Of a stretch of DNA of 64,000 nucleotides, positions 13,201-25,900 are shown in pieces; the stretch's first letter is position 1, and the number at the start of each line of letters is the position of its first letter. The translations under genes and the position numbers were made by a program. The notes beneath the pieces were generated by a model. That model made no database searches, was not told the origin of the DNA, and saw only the letters and a list, made by a program, of their open reading frames with translations. Source of the DNA: Nymphaea colorata (taxonomy: Eukaryota; Streptophyta; Magnoliopsida; Nymphaeales; Nymphaeaceae); NCBI RefSeq assembly GCF_008831285.2, contig NC_045140.1, forward strand, positions 23,578,131-23,642,130, in the 5' to 3' direction.

Positions 13201-13605
13201 GCCGCTCGAGCTCTAGAGAGGCCATCTTCTACCTTCTCCAATCCGCTCTTCTCAGTAACACGAAACTCATTCTTCCTCTGCACCCGCAGACGAAGATGAT
13301 CGACGAGGAAGATAAGCAAATATTGGTCGACCTAACGAATAACTGTGTTCCCGTGAAGAAACACTATAATTAGCAAGTGGGTATCTCACCTTTGGTGTAA
13401 AGATATCAATAATGGTGGCTCCAGACCTCTGAGAGTCGGCTCTCTGCGTCTTGCTCAGGGCGTGTGCTGTTTCGGGGTTGGAGGGGAACAGAGTCAGTGG
13501 AGGAAACTGAAAGAAGTAAGTGCGCCGAAGATAGGACGAGAAGACGATGATCGGGAAGATGCACGCAAGGAAGAACAGGCAGGATCTGCAGTAGACCCTT
13601 CCCAT
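7202..13605 (-). CDS. exostosin-family (GT47) glycosyltransferase B, four exons
   Basis: Tandem paralogue of the neighbouring gene at 1727-5836, same strand and same exon plan: 13605-13390, 13277-13099, 10604-10256 and 7870-7202 (216, 179, 349 and 669 nt), 470 residues. The last exon is exactly as long as in gene A. The N-terminus MGRVYCRSCLFFLACIFPIIVF is a signal anchor. The exostosin domain carries EMEKRLKIFVYEEGE, CHDW at the exon 3 end, LCNANVSEGF, ILAFFAGGSHG, CLCPSGYEVASPRI, GCVPVTI and VLPFSDVLNW. An in-frame ATG at 13719 exists, but a TATATAA box on the minus strand at 13732-13738 would put transcription start near 13700, which favours 13605. Introns 2 and 3 are about 2.4-2.5 kb, enlarged by a MITE and a minisatellite. 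Likely a Golgi enzyme acting on cell-wall polysaccharide; exact substrate unknown. Confidence 0.87.
9475..10149. repeat. 97-bp minisatellite, about seven copies
   Basis: Seven head-to-tail units whose GAGATAT landmark falls at 9564, 9661, 9758, 9855, 9951, 10048 and 10144, giving a period of 96-97 bp. Units differ by scattered substitutions and single-base indels. Each typical unit contains the near-palindrome AGATTTCAAATCT. The array lies in intron 3 of exostosin gene B, upstream of a 27-bp poly-A run (10203-10229) that sits beside the exon 3 donor site. Confidence 0.95.
10641..10833. mobile_element. hAT-like MITE in intron 2 of exostosin B
   Basis: A 193-bp element with imperfect inverted ends (TAGGGTTGGAGTCAAG against CAGGGGCGGAGGAAAG read from the other end). 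Flanks TCCACACT (10633-10640) and TCCACACC (10834-10841) match at 7 of 8 bases. The ends resemble a short GGCGGAG-type plant repeat that I recognise only by its look. Confidence 0.65.
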
Positions 13606-13731
13606 TCGGTTGATCAAGATCAGAATTTTTTTTATCTCGTAGATCAAGTGAACAGGGTTAGTTGCCGCTGATCTTCTCTTACTCTCAATCACAAGGCTTT
13701 TTCCCTGGAAAACCGCCATATAATTTCCCTG

Positions 13732-13738
13732 TTATATA
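13732..13738 (-). promoter_or_regulatory. TATA box candidate for exostosin B
   Basis: TATATAA on the minus strand, 127 bp upstream of the preferred start codon at 13605. Placed by motif and distance only. Confidence 0.4.
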
Positions 13739-15724
13739 GAAATACACTGTTGTGCAGTCTAAGATTACAGTTAAATAAATTTTCCCAGCTTGACAATGGC
13801 GGTTCCGTACTTGCGTAACTTGTGGCAGCAGAGCATCGATTTTCACGAATTTAACCAGAGGAGGAAAATTTGAGCTTGTAGTTTAATCGTCATTTTCGTA
13901 CGTTTGGAAGTGGAGACAAACGTAGCCAAGCATTTCTTGCATTTCATTCATAAATCTGCAGCACTTTCATCTTCCCAATGATGAGACGCTCATTTTCCAT
14001 GACGTCTTTGAATTCTGATTTTAGAATTAAAATCTTAAAATTAAAATTTTACTTCAACTGAAATTGGAATGAAAAAATCAGTTTTAATTTGTTTTTATGT
14101 TCTGTAGTTGATTCCAGAATTGGAAACAAGGTGTTCAATAAAAATATGAATTAAAAATCTCAAATTGATGAATTAAAACGATCATGGCATGTGCTCTAAG
14201 GAGAGATGAAAGAATTTTAAAATCATAATTCCACCGTCAAGATAGAATCACAAGAAAGAAATTTAGGTTAAAAAATGCGTCGATAATTTCAGAATCGAAA
14301 TTCTTCCTTGATTCCCATTTCACAAAAAATGAGGATTTGCAGTCTAATCAAACACCCCTTAAAAGATTACATGTTTCATGCATTCAAGGTGTTTAAGCCC
14401 ATGAACACTTGTTAAAATTCACCTACGTCACGGAATATTAGAAATTAGTGAAATTTTACGTTGAACATAGAACAATAGTGAAAAACTAAAAGGATTTTTG
14501 TGCAAGGATGCAAGCAAATAAGTCAGTATGTTTTAAGTTGGCACTGATCTTGTTAAAACCAGTTCTTGAATCCAATAATAAAGCCAAAAGATTCGCTAAA
14601 CTGGCTGAATCTAATTAGAATCAGGATTTGTTGCTGCAAAAATTTATTATGATGTTTGTAATGTTTTCGAAAATCAAAAGACAAAAAAAAAAATAAAAAA
14701 ATTAAAACAAAACAAAAATGAATATAGTCTCTACGAAAGATTATAAACAATATATAAATATATAGTATAAAACTTTCATATAGTAATTTGTAGATCAATA
14801 AGTAAACGGTAAAAGACTGAAATATGTCAAAAAAGCAAAACAAAAAAGTATGTACACCAACATTTATATGTCTTCATCATAAGAAATCGCTTTTATGAAA
14901 ATTTTTAGGTCTCTCATATGGTTGTCATAAAATAAAAGATTTGTTGATTTCTCCATCTGAGTTTGGATCGAATGGAGAAATCCTCCGGCAATGATGCATT
15001 GTTTAGAGGGAGCTCAAGATGGTCGGAGTATTTGGTAAAACTTTGAGATCGATCCCATCATAGTTTCTCAAATCAGATCATCGTATCCATTGTTCATTGT
15101 TTTGGATCAAACTCCCAAATGGCCCAGTGCGATATGCCCAATTCTTCTTCATTGCCTAAAGATGAGGAGGTTAAATTTCTATCTCGAATCCTGCATAGAA
15201 TTTTATTATATGTGAGCGTACCGTCTGTCCATTGAAGACTGAGAAAGGCTGCCTGTCTCCTTCTCCTTTACGTTTCGGAGAACAGATCATTGACCGGAAA
15301 AAATGGCGGGACTCTCGCCGTGCCATCGAAGCCATCGGAACGTGGGAGGGCGGCCGGTTTGATTCCAATTCCGTTCACTGCAAATGGTTAATAAATGTGG
15401 GCACTAGAAATTTCTTGAATACTACGGGAATTCAAACTCGTAGAAGGTTAATGTACTTGTAGAGTATTGTGATCTTTGAACATTCTTGTTTGAAAAGCAC
15501 CAAAATATTTAGTGACAGGAATTGTGTCTTTGGAACGCAGTGTTCCGTGAATGCATCAATTTTTCGGAACACATTCATGGACGACTGCGTTCGAAAGACG
15601 CAGAGTTCTTATTGCCAAACTAGCCGATGTTGGATTCATATTCTAGTAGAATAAGGCCGACCAGACCTTTGTGGTCTTAAGACAAACTGGTTCAATTCTC
15701 CAGCAGCTTAGTTTTAGGTTTTTT

Positions 15725-15877
<153 letters not shown>

Positions 15878-17099
15878 TAAACTACAAATATCTCCATGCA
15901 TCCCTAGATTCTGAGATTTGGAGGATGATGATCACAATTATTCAGGTTTTTCGCGATGAAAATATTTGATCTTAAAACTTAGAGAGTAATTTTGCAAGAA
16001 TATAAAACCATTGATTCTTGACCCTTAGAATAACATGATTTAAAGACCAAGCGACTCATAAATGAGGTTTGTGGGCTAAGACATCGGTCAGGGGTGACAA
16101 GCAGTAGGATCTGAATGCCCGATCCAAAACTGGATCCATTTATATATATATATATATAAATATATGAGAAGAACATTTAAATAATCAATAATATAAATGA
16201 AAATAATGCATGTTAATGACCAATGATTTGCAAAATAAAATGAAAACTAAGTAAGGAATAAGTTAAATCCATTTAAAGTAAGTAGTTTGGATCAGTACCC
16301 TACTATAGTAAATGACGAATTGACCCAAGTCTGAATTTACATCGATCTGGTGCAATATTACCCCTAAATAAAGGAAGAAAAATGCCACAATTTCTGCTTT
16401 TCTATATTAATAATGTACACATCTGACTTGTTTTCCAACTGGAAAAGTTGGTGCCAAACATGTTAGAGAAAGCGAATTCCTCGGCACGTGGACAGCTTTT
16501 CCAACGTAACCAACAAGTCTGCCTACAATTTCTGTCTCGGGATCTTATGAGACCAGAATTCTGGGATGAAGCGGACGTCAACGTGAAGAATCCTGAATTT
16601 CAGACTCAATCACGGTGAAATATTTTTAATAGAATCAGATATCTATTTCATTCCACAAAATATTTGCTGTATAAAATTCGAGCAGTCAGATTCATATTAG
16701 AAAGATACATACATAAAATAGTGACCAAAATATTGACCCCCCCCCTCTTAATAAAGAAGAGAATATTTGGTGATCGGGATTGGCGTGGGCTGGTCGCCGC
16801 TCCCATCGTTTTCCAACCATTCCTCGTTACCCACACTCTATGCAGATAATGGAAAGAGAAAGTCGTACGCAACTTTAAAGAGAAAATTTGTTTATCTGAT
16901 GTAAAATTTTTCAAAAATGACATTTTGACTTTTATTAAAATTTTGAAACTATATATATATATATATATATAAGTATGTATGGGAGAGAAAATCTTTGTTT
17001 TGGCCTTATATGTTTTTTTAAGGATTTTTTTGCATGGGAGAAAGTCCTACAACCGACCAATTTACTTTATCTTTTAATCATTTTTTATTACTTTTTTTA

Positions 17100-17106
<7 letters not shown>

Positions 17107-17137
<31 letters not shown>
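17107..17137. repeat. (TA)n microsatellite
   Basis: About 15 TA units; a similar shorter run lies at 16952-16971. Confidence 0.9.
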
Positions 17138-17139
<2 letters not shown>

Positions 17140-17646
17140 AGACTGAGAAAGAGTGTGTGAACTATGACATGAAAAAAAATGTGAGAACTGATACTTATAT
17201 AATGAAATGTCCGTCACCTTTTTTTTTTTAATCATCTATCATGATGGATATAAGATTTAACCAGGTTCATTACGATGGACTGTTAATAAAAACAAAAGAG
17301 AAAATGGTGATGGATATTTTTATCCTATATTAAATAGTATCAATTATCATTTTTTCTCTATGTTTTTTTCTCAATCTTCCATTGTATTAGATGAACAACC
17401 CTACTTAAAAGGTTGGGTGACTCCGAATAACTTGAGTTAACATTCGCTCACGAGAGAGATCTTAATCAGACGCACGAAACACAAGGCTTCTTGAAATTGA
17501 AACGCTTTAGTAGATACGTATAAAATTAAAAACTCACCACAAGATCCGGATCTACGTTTTCAAGATGAGCCATTAGTATCCCTTCAGTTTCTCAACTGCT
17601 GAACGTGCTATCTTGGAGACTTGCTTTCCTATAACTTAAAATTTTC

Positions 17647-17663
17647 TTTTTTTTTTTTGGTAC
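17647..17663 (-). mobile_element. minimal LINE tail insertion with 16-bp target duplication
   Basis: On the minus strand this 17-bp insert reads GTACC followed by 12 A. It is flanked by perfect copies of ATAACTTAAAATTTTC at 17631-17646 and 17664-17679. The same GGTAC plus poly-T junction forms the 3' end of the LINE remnant at 19407-19421. The simplest reading is a target-primed insertion that copied only the last few bases of a LINE before stopping. Confidence 0.8.
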
Positions 17664-19406
17664 ATAACTTAAAATTTTCCAATTCATCTTGGGACTTGAA
17701 ATCTTTCAAACCAGTGAAAAGTTTATCGTCACGCCGATCTTCCATCGTTCCCCCATGCGGTTCATGGGAAACAGCACGAAGCAAAAGTCATGTGGTTTAA
17801 GAACAAGTGTCTCAAGAGCAAAATGTTGATCGTAGAGTCCTTGCACAGGCGAATGAATAAAATTGACTTGAATCCTGATCTTGACAGTATTGTGTGCACC
17901 CGCATTGTAAGCTTATCAGTCCCTCAACTTTCTATTTGTATAACACCATAAAAGTTTACTGTCGCATTAAAGATTGTGAGAAATCTATAAGGACTTAAAA
18001 AAAAATGTTAAAGTGTATAGTCTTTTTCGGACTAAAATGAAATATACTAGGAGGAGGGTTGGGATATGTTGAATTAATTTCTAGTCTTTTTTATAAAGAA
18101 GCACTATTTTAAAAAATTTCACTCCTTAACAAGCAAATAAATAAATATTTGAAGGCACTTATATGTAAATAAAGAAAAATTTTAAGGTTGATCTGGGAAC
18201 CACCCACATCAGCCAATATGTGGATCTACCAGTAGGAGTGGAAAATGGCGGTTGGGTTTAATGCTTAAAAGGACGATATTGAAGTCTCTTGTCTCCACAA
18301 GAAAAGTCCTCACTTCTGTTCAATAGCTTTTAATTACTTATTATAATTTATTAATAGGACGCAACAAATCAAATGTATATACAACCAAAGCTAATATGAT
18401 AGATCTAACAATCTTAATAATTTATAAATTACTCTTAATTAAGAGCCTAAGACCCGACTCCACTCATTAAGTAACCGGGCTGGGCTAGGCCAGACATACG
18501 GCAGAGCTAAAAATTTATACTTAAAGGGCACTCTAAGTTTAACTTTGAAACTCTAAAAAGCATTCATATGTAAAAAACTGAAAATTAATGAAATTTTTAT
18601 ATATAAATAAGATAAATTTTCTGAGCTGGTGCCAGGGCGCTGATACAATTGCCCGCACCAGCTATAATGTGACTCCACCACTAGAGCAGGCCCAAGCTCT
18701 AGTGGGTCTATAAGTGGAACTTCAACCTGGGGGCCATTACAGGCTGGGCATGTGACGAAGGTCTGACCCGTTGGTCAGTCTTATCTGTGATATCGTATGA
18801 TTGGTCAGGATGACATAAGCGCTTAGCAAAAATACATATATTCGAGTAATTTTCTGATCCATACACACCATATCACCTTCTTCCTAGACAGAAAGTACTC
18901 CACAAATTTAAATGATTTGACATTTAGCTTTCCTTTTCGTGACAAGGACCTAACTTCCATATCAAATTTAATGTTGCGCCAGGAGAGTATGTTGCTTTTT
19001 CATATTATTACTAAAATCTGTACAAACTACAATGTTTCTATTTTATTCCAGCTAAGCAGCAAATCATAGTACTTCCTTTGTAAAGTCATTTTTCTTTGAT
19101 CATTTGGCAAAGGAACATACTGTTACTATTCCACAAATTTGACCAAGTAAATTAGTGAAACATTTGTTACTCTGTTCTAAAAATATGTTTGATGTTACTA
19201 TTACCAACAACTGATTTTATATAATACTTGCCTTGAGCAAGGCGGTAAAGAGTCCCAAACTTACTCTATTCGATAAAGTTGGACGTTGATTTTCATGTTA
19301 TGCGTTGATTTCCATGTTATGCCGATAACGTAGAAAGGGGTGAGAAACCTCTCTAACTAGAGGAGTATTTTTGTTATTTTGCATTGACATTTTTTGCTCA
19401 CATTAC

Positions 19407-20370
19407 TTTTTTTTTTGGTACATAAGAGCGGTTTAGAACCGCATCAACTAATTATAGTACCAGATCGAGCTACATCAATCCGATCCTCCTCAATCAATCG
19501 ATGCAAATGACCAAATGGATTGATAAGAATGGTCACTCCAAAAGATCCTTGAAAAGCCTATGAAGCAAGAAAATCCACAGACATATTAGCTTCTCTATAC
19601 TTATGACAAAAGACACACTCTCAATCACGTCTCAGCAATTCTTGACAGTGTTTTACTATCTGAAATAAATGATCACGAGGCTGCAGGTCTTTTAGAACCT
19701 TGTTCACAGTTAACAAGGAAACAAGGAATCTGATTCTACAATAACTTTACAAAAGCAACGTTCTCATGCCAATTTCAAATCATGAAGAATAGCAATAAGT
19801 TCAGCCTTAGTTATATGACCATAACCCGCACGTCAAGTGAAGCCAAATAACCATTCTCCATTATCATTGCGAATTAAACCACTAGCTGCTAAATCTCTTG
19901 GATTTGTTCTTGCAATCGCATCAACATTCAACTTAACAAAATCCAAGGGAGGTGACATCCATGCAATGAAGGTTTGAACTTTTCGTTGAGATAATCGAAG
20001 TTAGGCCATATAATTTCTGAACTCCTCAATAAAAACAATTATGTGAAATAAACCATCATCAGGTCAAAAAAAAAATTCTTCAAATACAACTCGATTTCGC
20101 CATTGCTAAATATACTAATAAGCGAAGCAAAAGAAAATAAACCAAAAAATCATATTGTTAACCAAAAAGCGATGCCTAGAAATATTATTCCTCAACCAAA
20201 CCTCCAAAGTAGTTGTATTAACTCCAACAATTTAGCTCAATAAAAATAACCAACCTATATAACTTGAGAAGAACTACAATCAAAGGACATGCAAAGTATT
20301 GTATTCAAGAACACCACAATGAGGACAAACTGCAATAGTCAAAATATTCTAACCTACACTCGCCTTTATA
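19407..20370 (-). pseudogene. decayed LINE 3' end: zinc-finger and RNase H-like region
   Basis: Read on the minus strand, 20338-20313 gives a CPHCG motif of the reverse-transcriptase zinc-binding type, and about 19985-19500 gives an RNase H-like domain of the kind at the end of plant non-LTR reverse transcriptases: LDFVKLNVDAIAR, a TKAELIAI segment, VESDS, and REANMSVDFLA. In-frame stops and shifts break it. The 3' end is at the left: GTACC followed by 10 A (19407-19416). The 5' end is missing or unrecognisable. I could not find matching target duplications. Confidence 0.7.
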
Positions 20371-21094
20371 AAAAATGGGCATTCTACTTAGCCAATAAGG
20401 GCATTCTAGTAATTTTACATCAAAACATGTTAACCAGGCTTAACCGTACCTAGATCACAAAATTTCGTAAAAGTTGAAACAACAGAGAATAATGGGGCTA
20501 GATTTGAAAAATTACCTACTAAAGTTGGCAGGGAAACAATTTTTACCCATAAGCATCATGTTTTTTACAATGGGACTAAAAAGTGCCTGGAACGAGCCCT
20601 TCATACTTCAAATCGTGTTTCAGCAGCCGATACGGAGTATGTAATATGGGTCAATCTCGCGTGTCGCTTTTTAATTGGGAAAAGCGATGCGGGCCAAAAC
20701 CATGTTCAAAATACTGCCTGCGGAAAGTGCAGAAGGTTTAGGATATTGCATTTAAGTATTTCATATTTCGTTAATAAATTTACTTACTTTCCCCCAAAAC
20801 GTTTTTGTTCGTAAATTCAGCCGGTTTAATCGTAACAGCCCTAGAGTTGCAAATAGACCAACAGATACCCTGGGATATGTAATCCCGGAAACGATCATTA
20901 GACTATTCATGAACTAGTTGCAGTTTCTATGACAGTTATATTCTTTACTCAAACACGCCCACAGGAAAAAAAAAATCATGGTTTTTTTTTTTATGAGCAA
21001 ATGTTATGGAATTTATGAAATTGAATTTTGCAATAAAGATTGCGTGTCCCCAAAAATGTTAAAATCTTTATACTTTCTCATATGTGATCGAGCT

Positions 21095-22025
21095 CGGGCT
21101 CGACTTGACTCCCATTTTACTCGGCTCGAGTTTAAATCGCGCGTCACAATATCAGCTTGAGCTCGACTCAACTTGACTCTCATTTTACTCACCTCGAGTT
21201 TGAATCGCGCGTCACAATATCAGCTTGAGTTCGACTCGTGTTGGAGCTCGACTCGACTCGTGGTCGACTCGTTTAACATGTTCGTCTAAGCAGTCGAGCT
21301 TCCGGCTTTTCCACAGGCATCAACTACAGCGCCACCAGCCAACAGAACACCTTCGTCTGCCGATCCAGCTTCCCACAGTCACCAACTGCAGCACCACTAC
21401 ACAACACCTTCCTTTTCGTTTTTCTTCTCAGACGGCAGATCCCGACGGATTCCATCCTTCTAAAAAGGTGTGACAAAACATTCTGAGCATTTCTCTCTCT
21501 CTCAATCTAAAACTCTCACTGAGGATCAGAAACGGAACCCTAGCTCAGAGAGAGGTTTTAGGGTTTCTGAAACCTTCGCTCAGGGCAAAGGTGAACGAGA
21601 GCGAGGGTTGCCCTCACTCACAGAGCAAGGGTTTCGATTGAGGGTGACAACTGAGTGAGGGCGAAACCCTCTGAATCCTCGCTCTAAGCAACCAAGGGTG
21701 AAACCCTCACTTTCTTGGTGGGTTTCTCTCGAGCAAAGGTGAAACCCACCCTCGCTCAGATAGAAAGAGGCTTCCGTCGCTCTGAGCGAGGCCCTTAGAG
21801 CAAGGAAAGAAAAGTGGACAAAGATTAAAAGAGAGTGAGGAGAGAGAGAGAAGAAGCAGTGGAATGAAAAACAGGAGACAAGAATTGTTTGGAAGGTCAA
21901 TACAGTTTTTTATGCTGTCAAGTCGAGACAACTCAAACTCATTGCTTCGATTTTTAAGTTCGAGCTCGATTCGTTTGGTCGACAAGTCGGGCTCGAGCTG
22001 GGTTTAGTCAAGCAAGTTTGTTTAG
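21095..22025. repeat. CTCGAC-rich repeat island
   Basis: The borders are rich in GAGCTCGA/CTCGACTC words, at 21095-21275 and again, partly inverted, at 21950-22015. A 68-bp unit is duplicated in tandem at about 21105-21240. The centre (21470-21860) is filled with degenerate copies of GAGCGAGGGT and GTGAAACCCTC words in both orientations. Overlapping open frames exist on both strands, as expected for such a sequence, but none resembles a known protein. Probably a non-autonomous transposable element or composite repeat; superfamily not determined. Confidence 0.5.
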
Positions 22026-22494
22026 AGCCCTAGTTGGCTCCACTTAAAGATGTTAAATATATGGATCTAAACTCTTCCTTCAAGCAAGTTTTTGGTTATT
22101 TTACATGTCCCATCTACATTGTCAAGATTTTTTATTTATTTAAACAATGTTTTCAGGTTCCGTCAGAAGAAGCAAAGCGAGAATTTTTTTTTTACGAGGT
22201 TTCGTCATCACTAAATAAAAAAAAAGGGAAAATATTACTGATATAATATACAGGCCAACATGGGGAGCTTGTTAAGATTGGTCAATTGTTCGTGCAATAA
22301 AAGCTAGATATGTGGTTTTTTTTAGTTGCGTTAAAACTTCTTATATGTTTGATTTTATTATGGTGAAATGAAAAAGTGTCATGACTCATGACCTCGGTTT
22401 AAAAAAACAAAAGTTATTTGGTTTGTTGAATGAGCTCTTTACGAAACGAAGGAAGCGATTGGCCTGAAAAAGAAGTGGGGACTTTTTTAAAAAT

Positions 22495-22504
22495 TATATA
22501 AAAG
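22495..22504 (+). promoter_or_regulatory. TATA-like box upstream of the CRCK3-like gene
   Basis: TATATAAAAG about 490 bp upstream of the chosen start codon, followed by a GC-rich stretch (22540-22700) that would be 5' UTR. Motif-based only; a nearer transcription start is possible. Confidence 0.3.
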
Positions 22505-22994
22505 TATAGTCACGTTAAGTTGCCGATAGGCGTGTCAACAGCTAGCCTGGTTACCGGTCGTTCCGGTTTCCTCTGGGCACCCGGCGCGCGAAACCCCCCC
22601 GCGCCCGTACAGTTCCACAGTGTTCGTCCATTTAAAATGAGGTCATCTAACCGGTAGGCCGCCGGTTAGCAGGTGGCCTCCTTCTTCCTCCCATCGTCGC
22701 TGCTTCTCCTCCCCTTCGTATTGCTTTTTACTTGCGATTTTTTCCATCGGTTTTCTCTACTGGGCTTCCATAAATTATGCGAGTCGGAGGTTCAGACACT
22801 ATGCAGTTGATAGGTTTTGGTTTTTTCTCCTTCTTTTTGGCAATTTTTGATGGATTGTGAGCGATTTTTCATGTGAAGATGTTCGTCGCCTTTCGTCTTC
22901 CAGGGTTTTGATCTTTAGGGGGTTTTCTGTTCATGGTCTTCTGAATTGGTCTGGATGGCTCGGAGATAAGGTTCGTGCTTGTGGGCTCATAAGG

Positions 22995-25900
22995 ATGTTG
23001 GCGTACGCCTTGGCCCTGTTTCTTCTAGGACAACTGTTCTGCTCCCTTGCGAACGGGTACCGAGGTTGCGATGATGGCCATCGGATTTCGTGGTGGAGGC
23101 CGCGGGCGTGCGGTCCAGGTTGGAGGAATGGTGAAGACAGCATCTTGTTCTGCAGGGAGCTGGAATTTTTGCTCAGAAATGGGTGTTTCTCCAGTTCGGA
23201 GATGGAGGAATGGTGGAGGCTTGGCCAAGACTGCTGCGGTTTCAGCGGTTCAAACCCTAGAGGTGAGCTCAAACTTCTCACTTTTTCTTCTTAGTCGGAA
23301 TTTTATCGCCGTTCTAATGAATTGGAGCTCTGTTTGGGAGTGTGAAGTCTGCGAGATGTGTCCTTTCTCCTGGCCCTTTCTAATTTGACGATATTTATTT
23401 GCAATTACATTCTGAATGGGATGAGATCTTATGTAAATTTATTTAATAGAGATGGGGAATTGTAATCTTATCATTGACAAGGACCGATTGACGTTCAAAT
23501 ACAATTGGTTTTGTGTAATTATAGTGTAAAGCCATGGATTTGTTTCGCAGACCTGGTTTGGGATTCGATTTTTCATGAGAATTTTTGGTGAACAGCTTTA
23601 TAGAGTGAACCGTTGGATTTGTTTCACTAACATGGTCTGGGATTCGTTTTTTTGTCGGAATTTTGTGGCTAGTAGCTATTTTTGTTGCGGTTACAGTGAC
23701 CAATTTTGAGATCATAGAAGATGGGGCTTCGAGAAAAGATTGGGCGCAGGAACAAGATCTTTTACTATGTCCACTGTCATTCTTTAGCTGTAGTTTTCAT
23801 TTTTGAGTTTCTGTCTTTCTGAAGCATATTATTAGCGACTGGAAACTGTAGCTACGGTGAGTGTGTGTCTTCTGGTGCATAACTAATTTTTTTGTTTTGT
23901 CAAATTTTCTCGTTCAGGGAATGTTGCTCGGATAGTAGCACGAAAGGAATTACTGTTTTCAAGGAATGAAGGATTTCATCGCAGTAATCTTGAGAATGTT
24001 GATACTGCAGAGGTAAAGCACTCTGACGTGAAGACAGTGGCCGCTGCTGTATCTGGAATATTCTTGTTATCTTGCAGTATTCTGTGTCCTTGCCTGCGTG
24101 CTAAAAGGAAAGATGCACACACTGTTCTCCCCAAAGATCATTCAAGTGAGTATTCCTACGCTTTTTTTTTTAGCCAGATATGAGCTGCTATTTGAATTTT
24201 CCATTTACTAGTGAAATCTGAGGTTATGTGAATGTGTTTACCTGTTTGTAAAATGTTGCATTGAGATCGACGAAGATACCTGATTGATTCTAACCCTTAA
24301 GTGAAATCTGAGGTTATGTGAATGTGTTATGCTGCATTGAGATCTAAGAAGATTCCTGATTGCAATGTTATCCGTATCGTACGATACGTATCGTATAGGT
24401 CGAAGAAACCTATACGATACACGATATGCTTGCGTATCGTACGTGTATCGCCCGTATCGTGCGATACGGGGGCCGTATCGTACGATACGGGCGATACACC
24501 CCCGTATCATACGATATGGGAGAAAACACAAAATTCTTTATTTTTTCAAAGTTTAAACACTCCTCCCTCTCTCTCTTCTCGTATTTAAAGACTCGAATAG
24601 AAGTAGGAATGAGAGATTTTGCACATTTTCATAAAAAATGACCAAGGATTCATCAATTTGGGAAATATTATTGTTGAATCATGAAAGATGATAACTATAT
24701 GTTTTGAACTTATAAAATTGTGATGTAATCTAAGTCCTAAAACTCCAAGTCCTAAGACTCTAAGTCCTAAGATTCTATAAAATTTTCAAGTTTAAAATTG
24801 TGATGGATGCTTATATGTTATTCTTGAAGATTTGATTTCTTATTTTTGAATGTGTCGTTGATACACATGAATGTGCCTTATGTATGATGATCTTTTTTAT
24901 ATTTGAATACATTTTTCTTGATTTCTGATTTTTTGTTCATTTTTTCAGATTTTTAATGATTTTTTTCTATTTTTTTATTTTTAAATATTTTTTAAAATTA
25001 AAAAAATTAATTTTACGATACGCTACGCTACGTTTGCGATACGTTACGATACGGCGTATAGGTCGGCCTGACCGATACGCGATACGCTACGCCTTTTATA
25101 ACATTGCTTGATTGATTCTAACCCTTAATCCGTGCATGTCAATTTTTTCTTTTGTGCAGTAAATCTTAGGCATATAGAAAAAGCATTTCATTTTACCATG
25201 TAATTGCTGTAATTTGAAAGTTTGAAGTATATAATACTATGCATTTGCTAAAGCTTCTAAATGTTGCACAATAAATGTATGCTTGTCTGAAAAATTGGTG
25301 CTTGGTTAGACAGATGGCTGACCTTTTTCTGTTAGTTCAATGAACATTTTGTGTGGTGCTTAGTCTACTAGGAAATACATATCCTTCCTGACCTGTCCAA
25401 TCAACTTAAATCTCGTCTTGACTGGCTTGATGTTCTTATTTGTACTATGGTCTGACAACCTTTCGAACCTTGAGGGTTACAGAACTAGTATTTTTCTTCT
25501 TGCAGATTTAAGAGGTTGAAGACTACAGTAGAACCCCAAGCTTAGATGATCAGAGCATCAAACCTTGTCTATTCAGACAGGGCTGGGATAACTGACAAAC
25601 AAGAGATTATAAGTTCTAATTTTACTGAAAAATAGATATGAAGCAAGCTGAAGTTAATTTTCTTCGCTGTACAAAGAGAAATGATTGAGACTCACATCAA
25701 AGTGCCTTTTCATGCCAACTTTTTATAGACCAAGTTTCCACCATTACTGTCATAGTTCCTTCTTCAGTGCTTCCACTCTGTTTTTCTTACTTCAAAAACA
25801 TTCGTGAGGATTTTCACGAGATCTGCTGGTGCTATGGCAACTTAATAAACCATGATATTCTTATTGCAGCCTGTGCCTTTTAAGCTGATATTTGTAGAAA

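Noticed and set aside
14553-14843. Phe/Ile/Leu-rich open frame on the minus strand
   Set aside because: Translation of AT-rich DNA; the hydrophobicity reflects composition only.
22857-22994. Upstream in-frame ATG as start of the CRCK3-like protein
   Set aside because: It would put 46 polar residues before the signal peptide; the ATG at 22995 begins directly with it. Not excluded.
23047-23388. Overlapping plus-strand frame in exon 1 of the CRCK3-like gene
   Set aside because: Joining it to exon 2 gives an early stop, whereas the other frame joins smoothly into the transmembrane exon.
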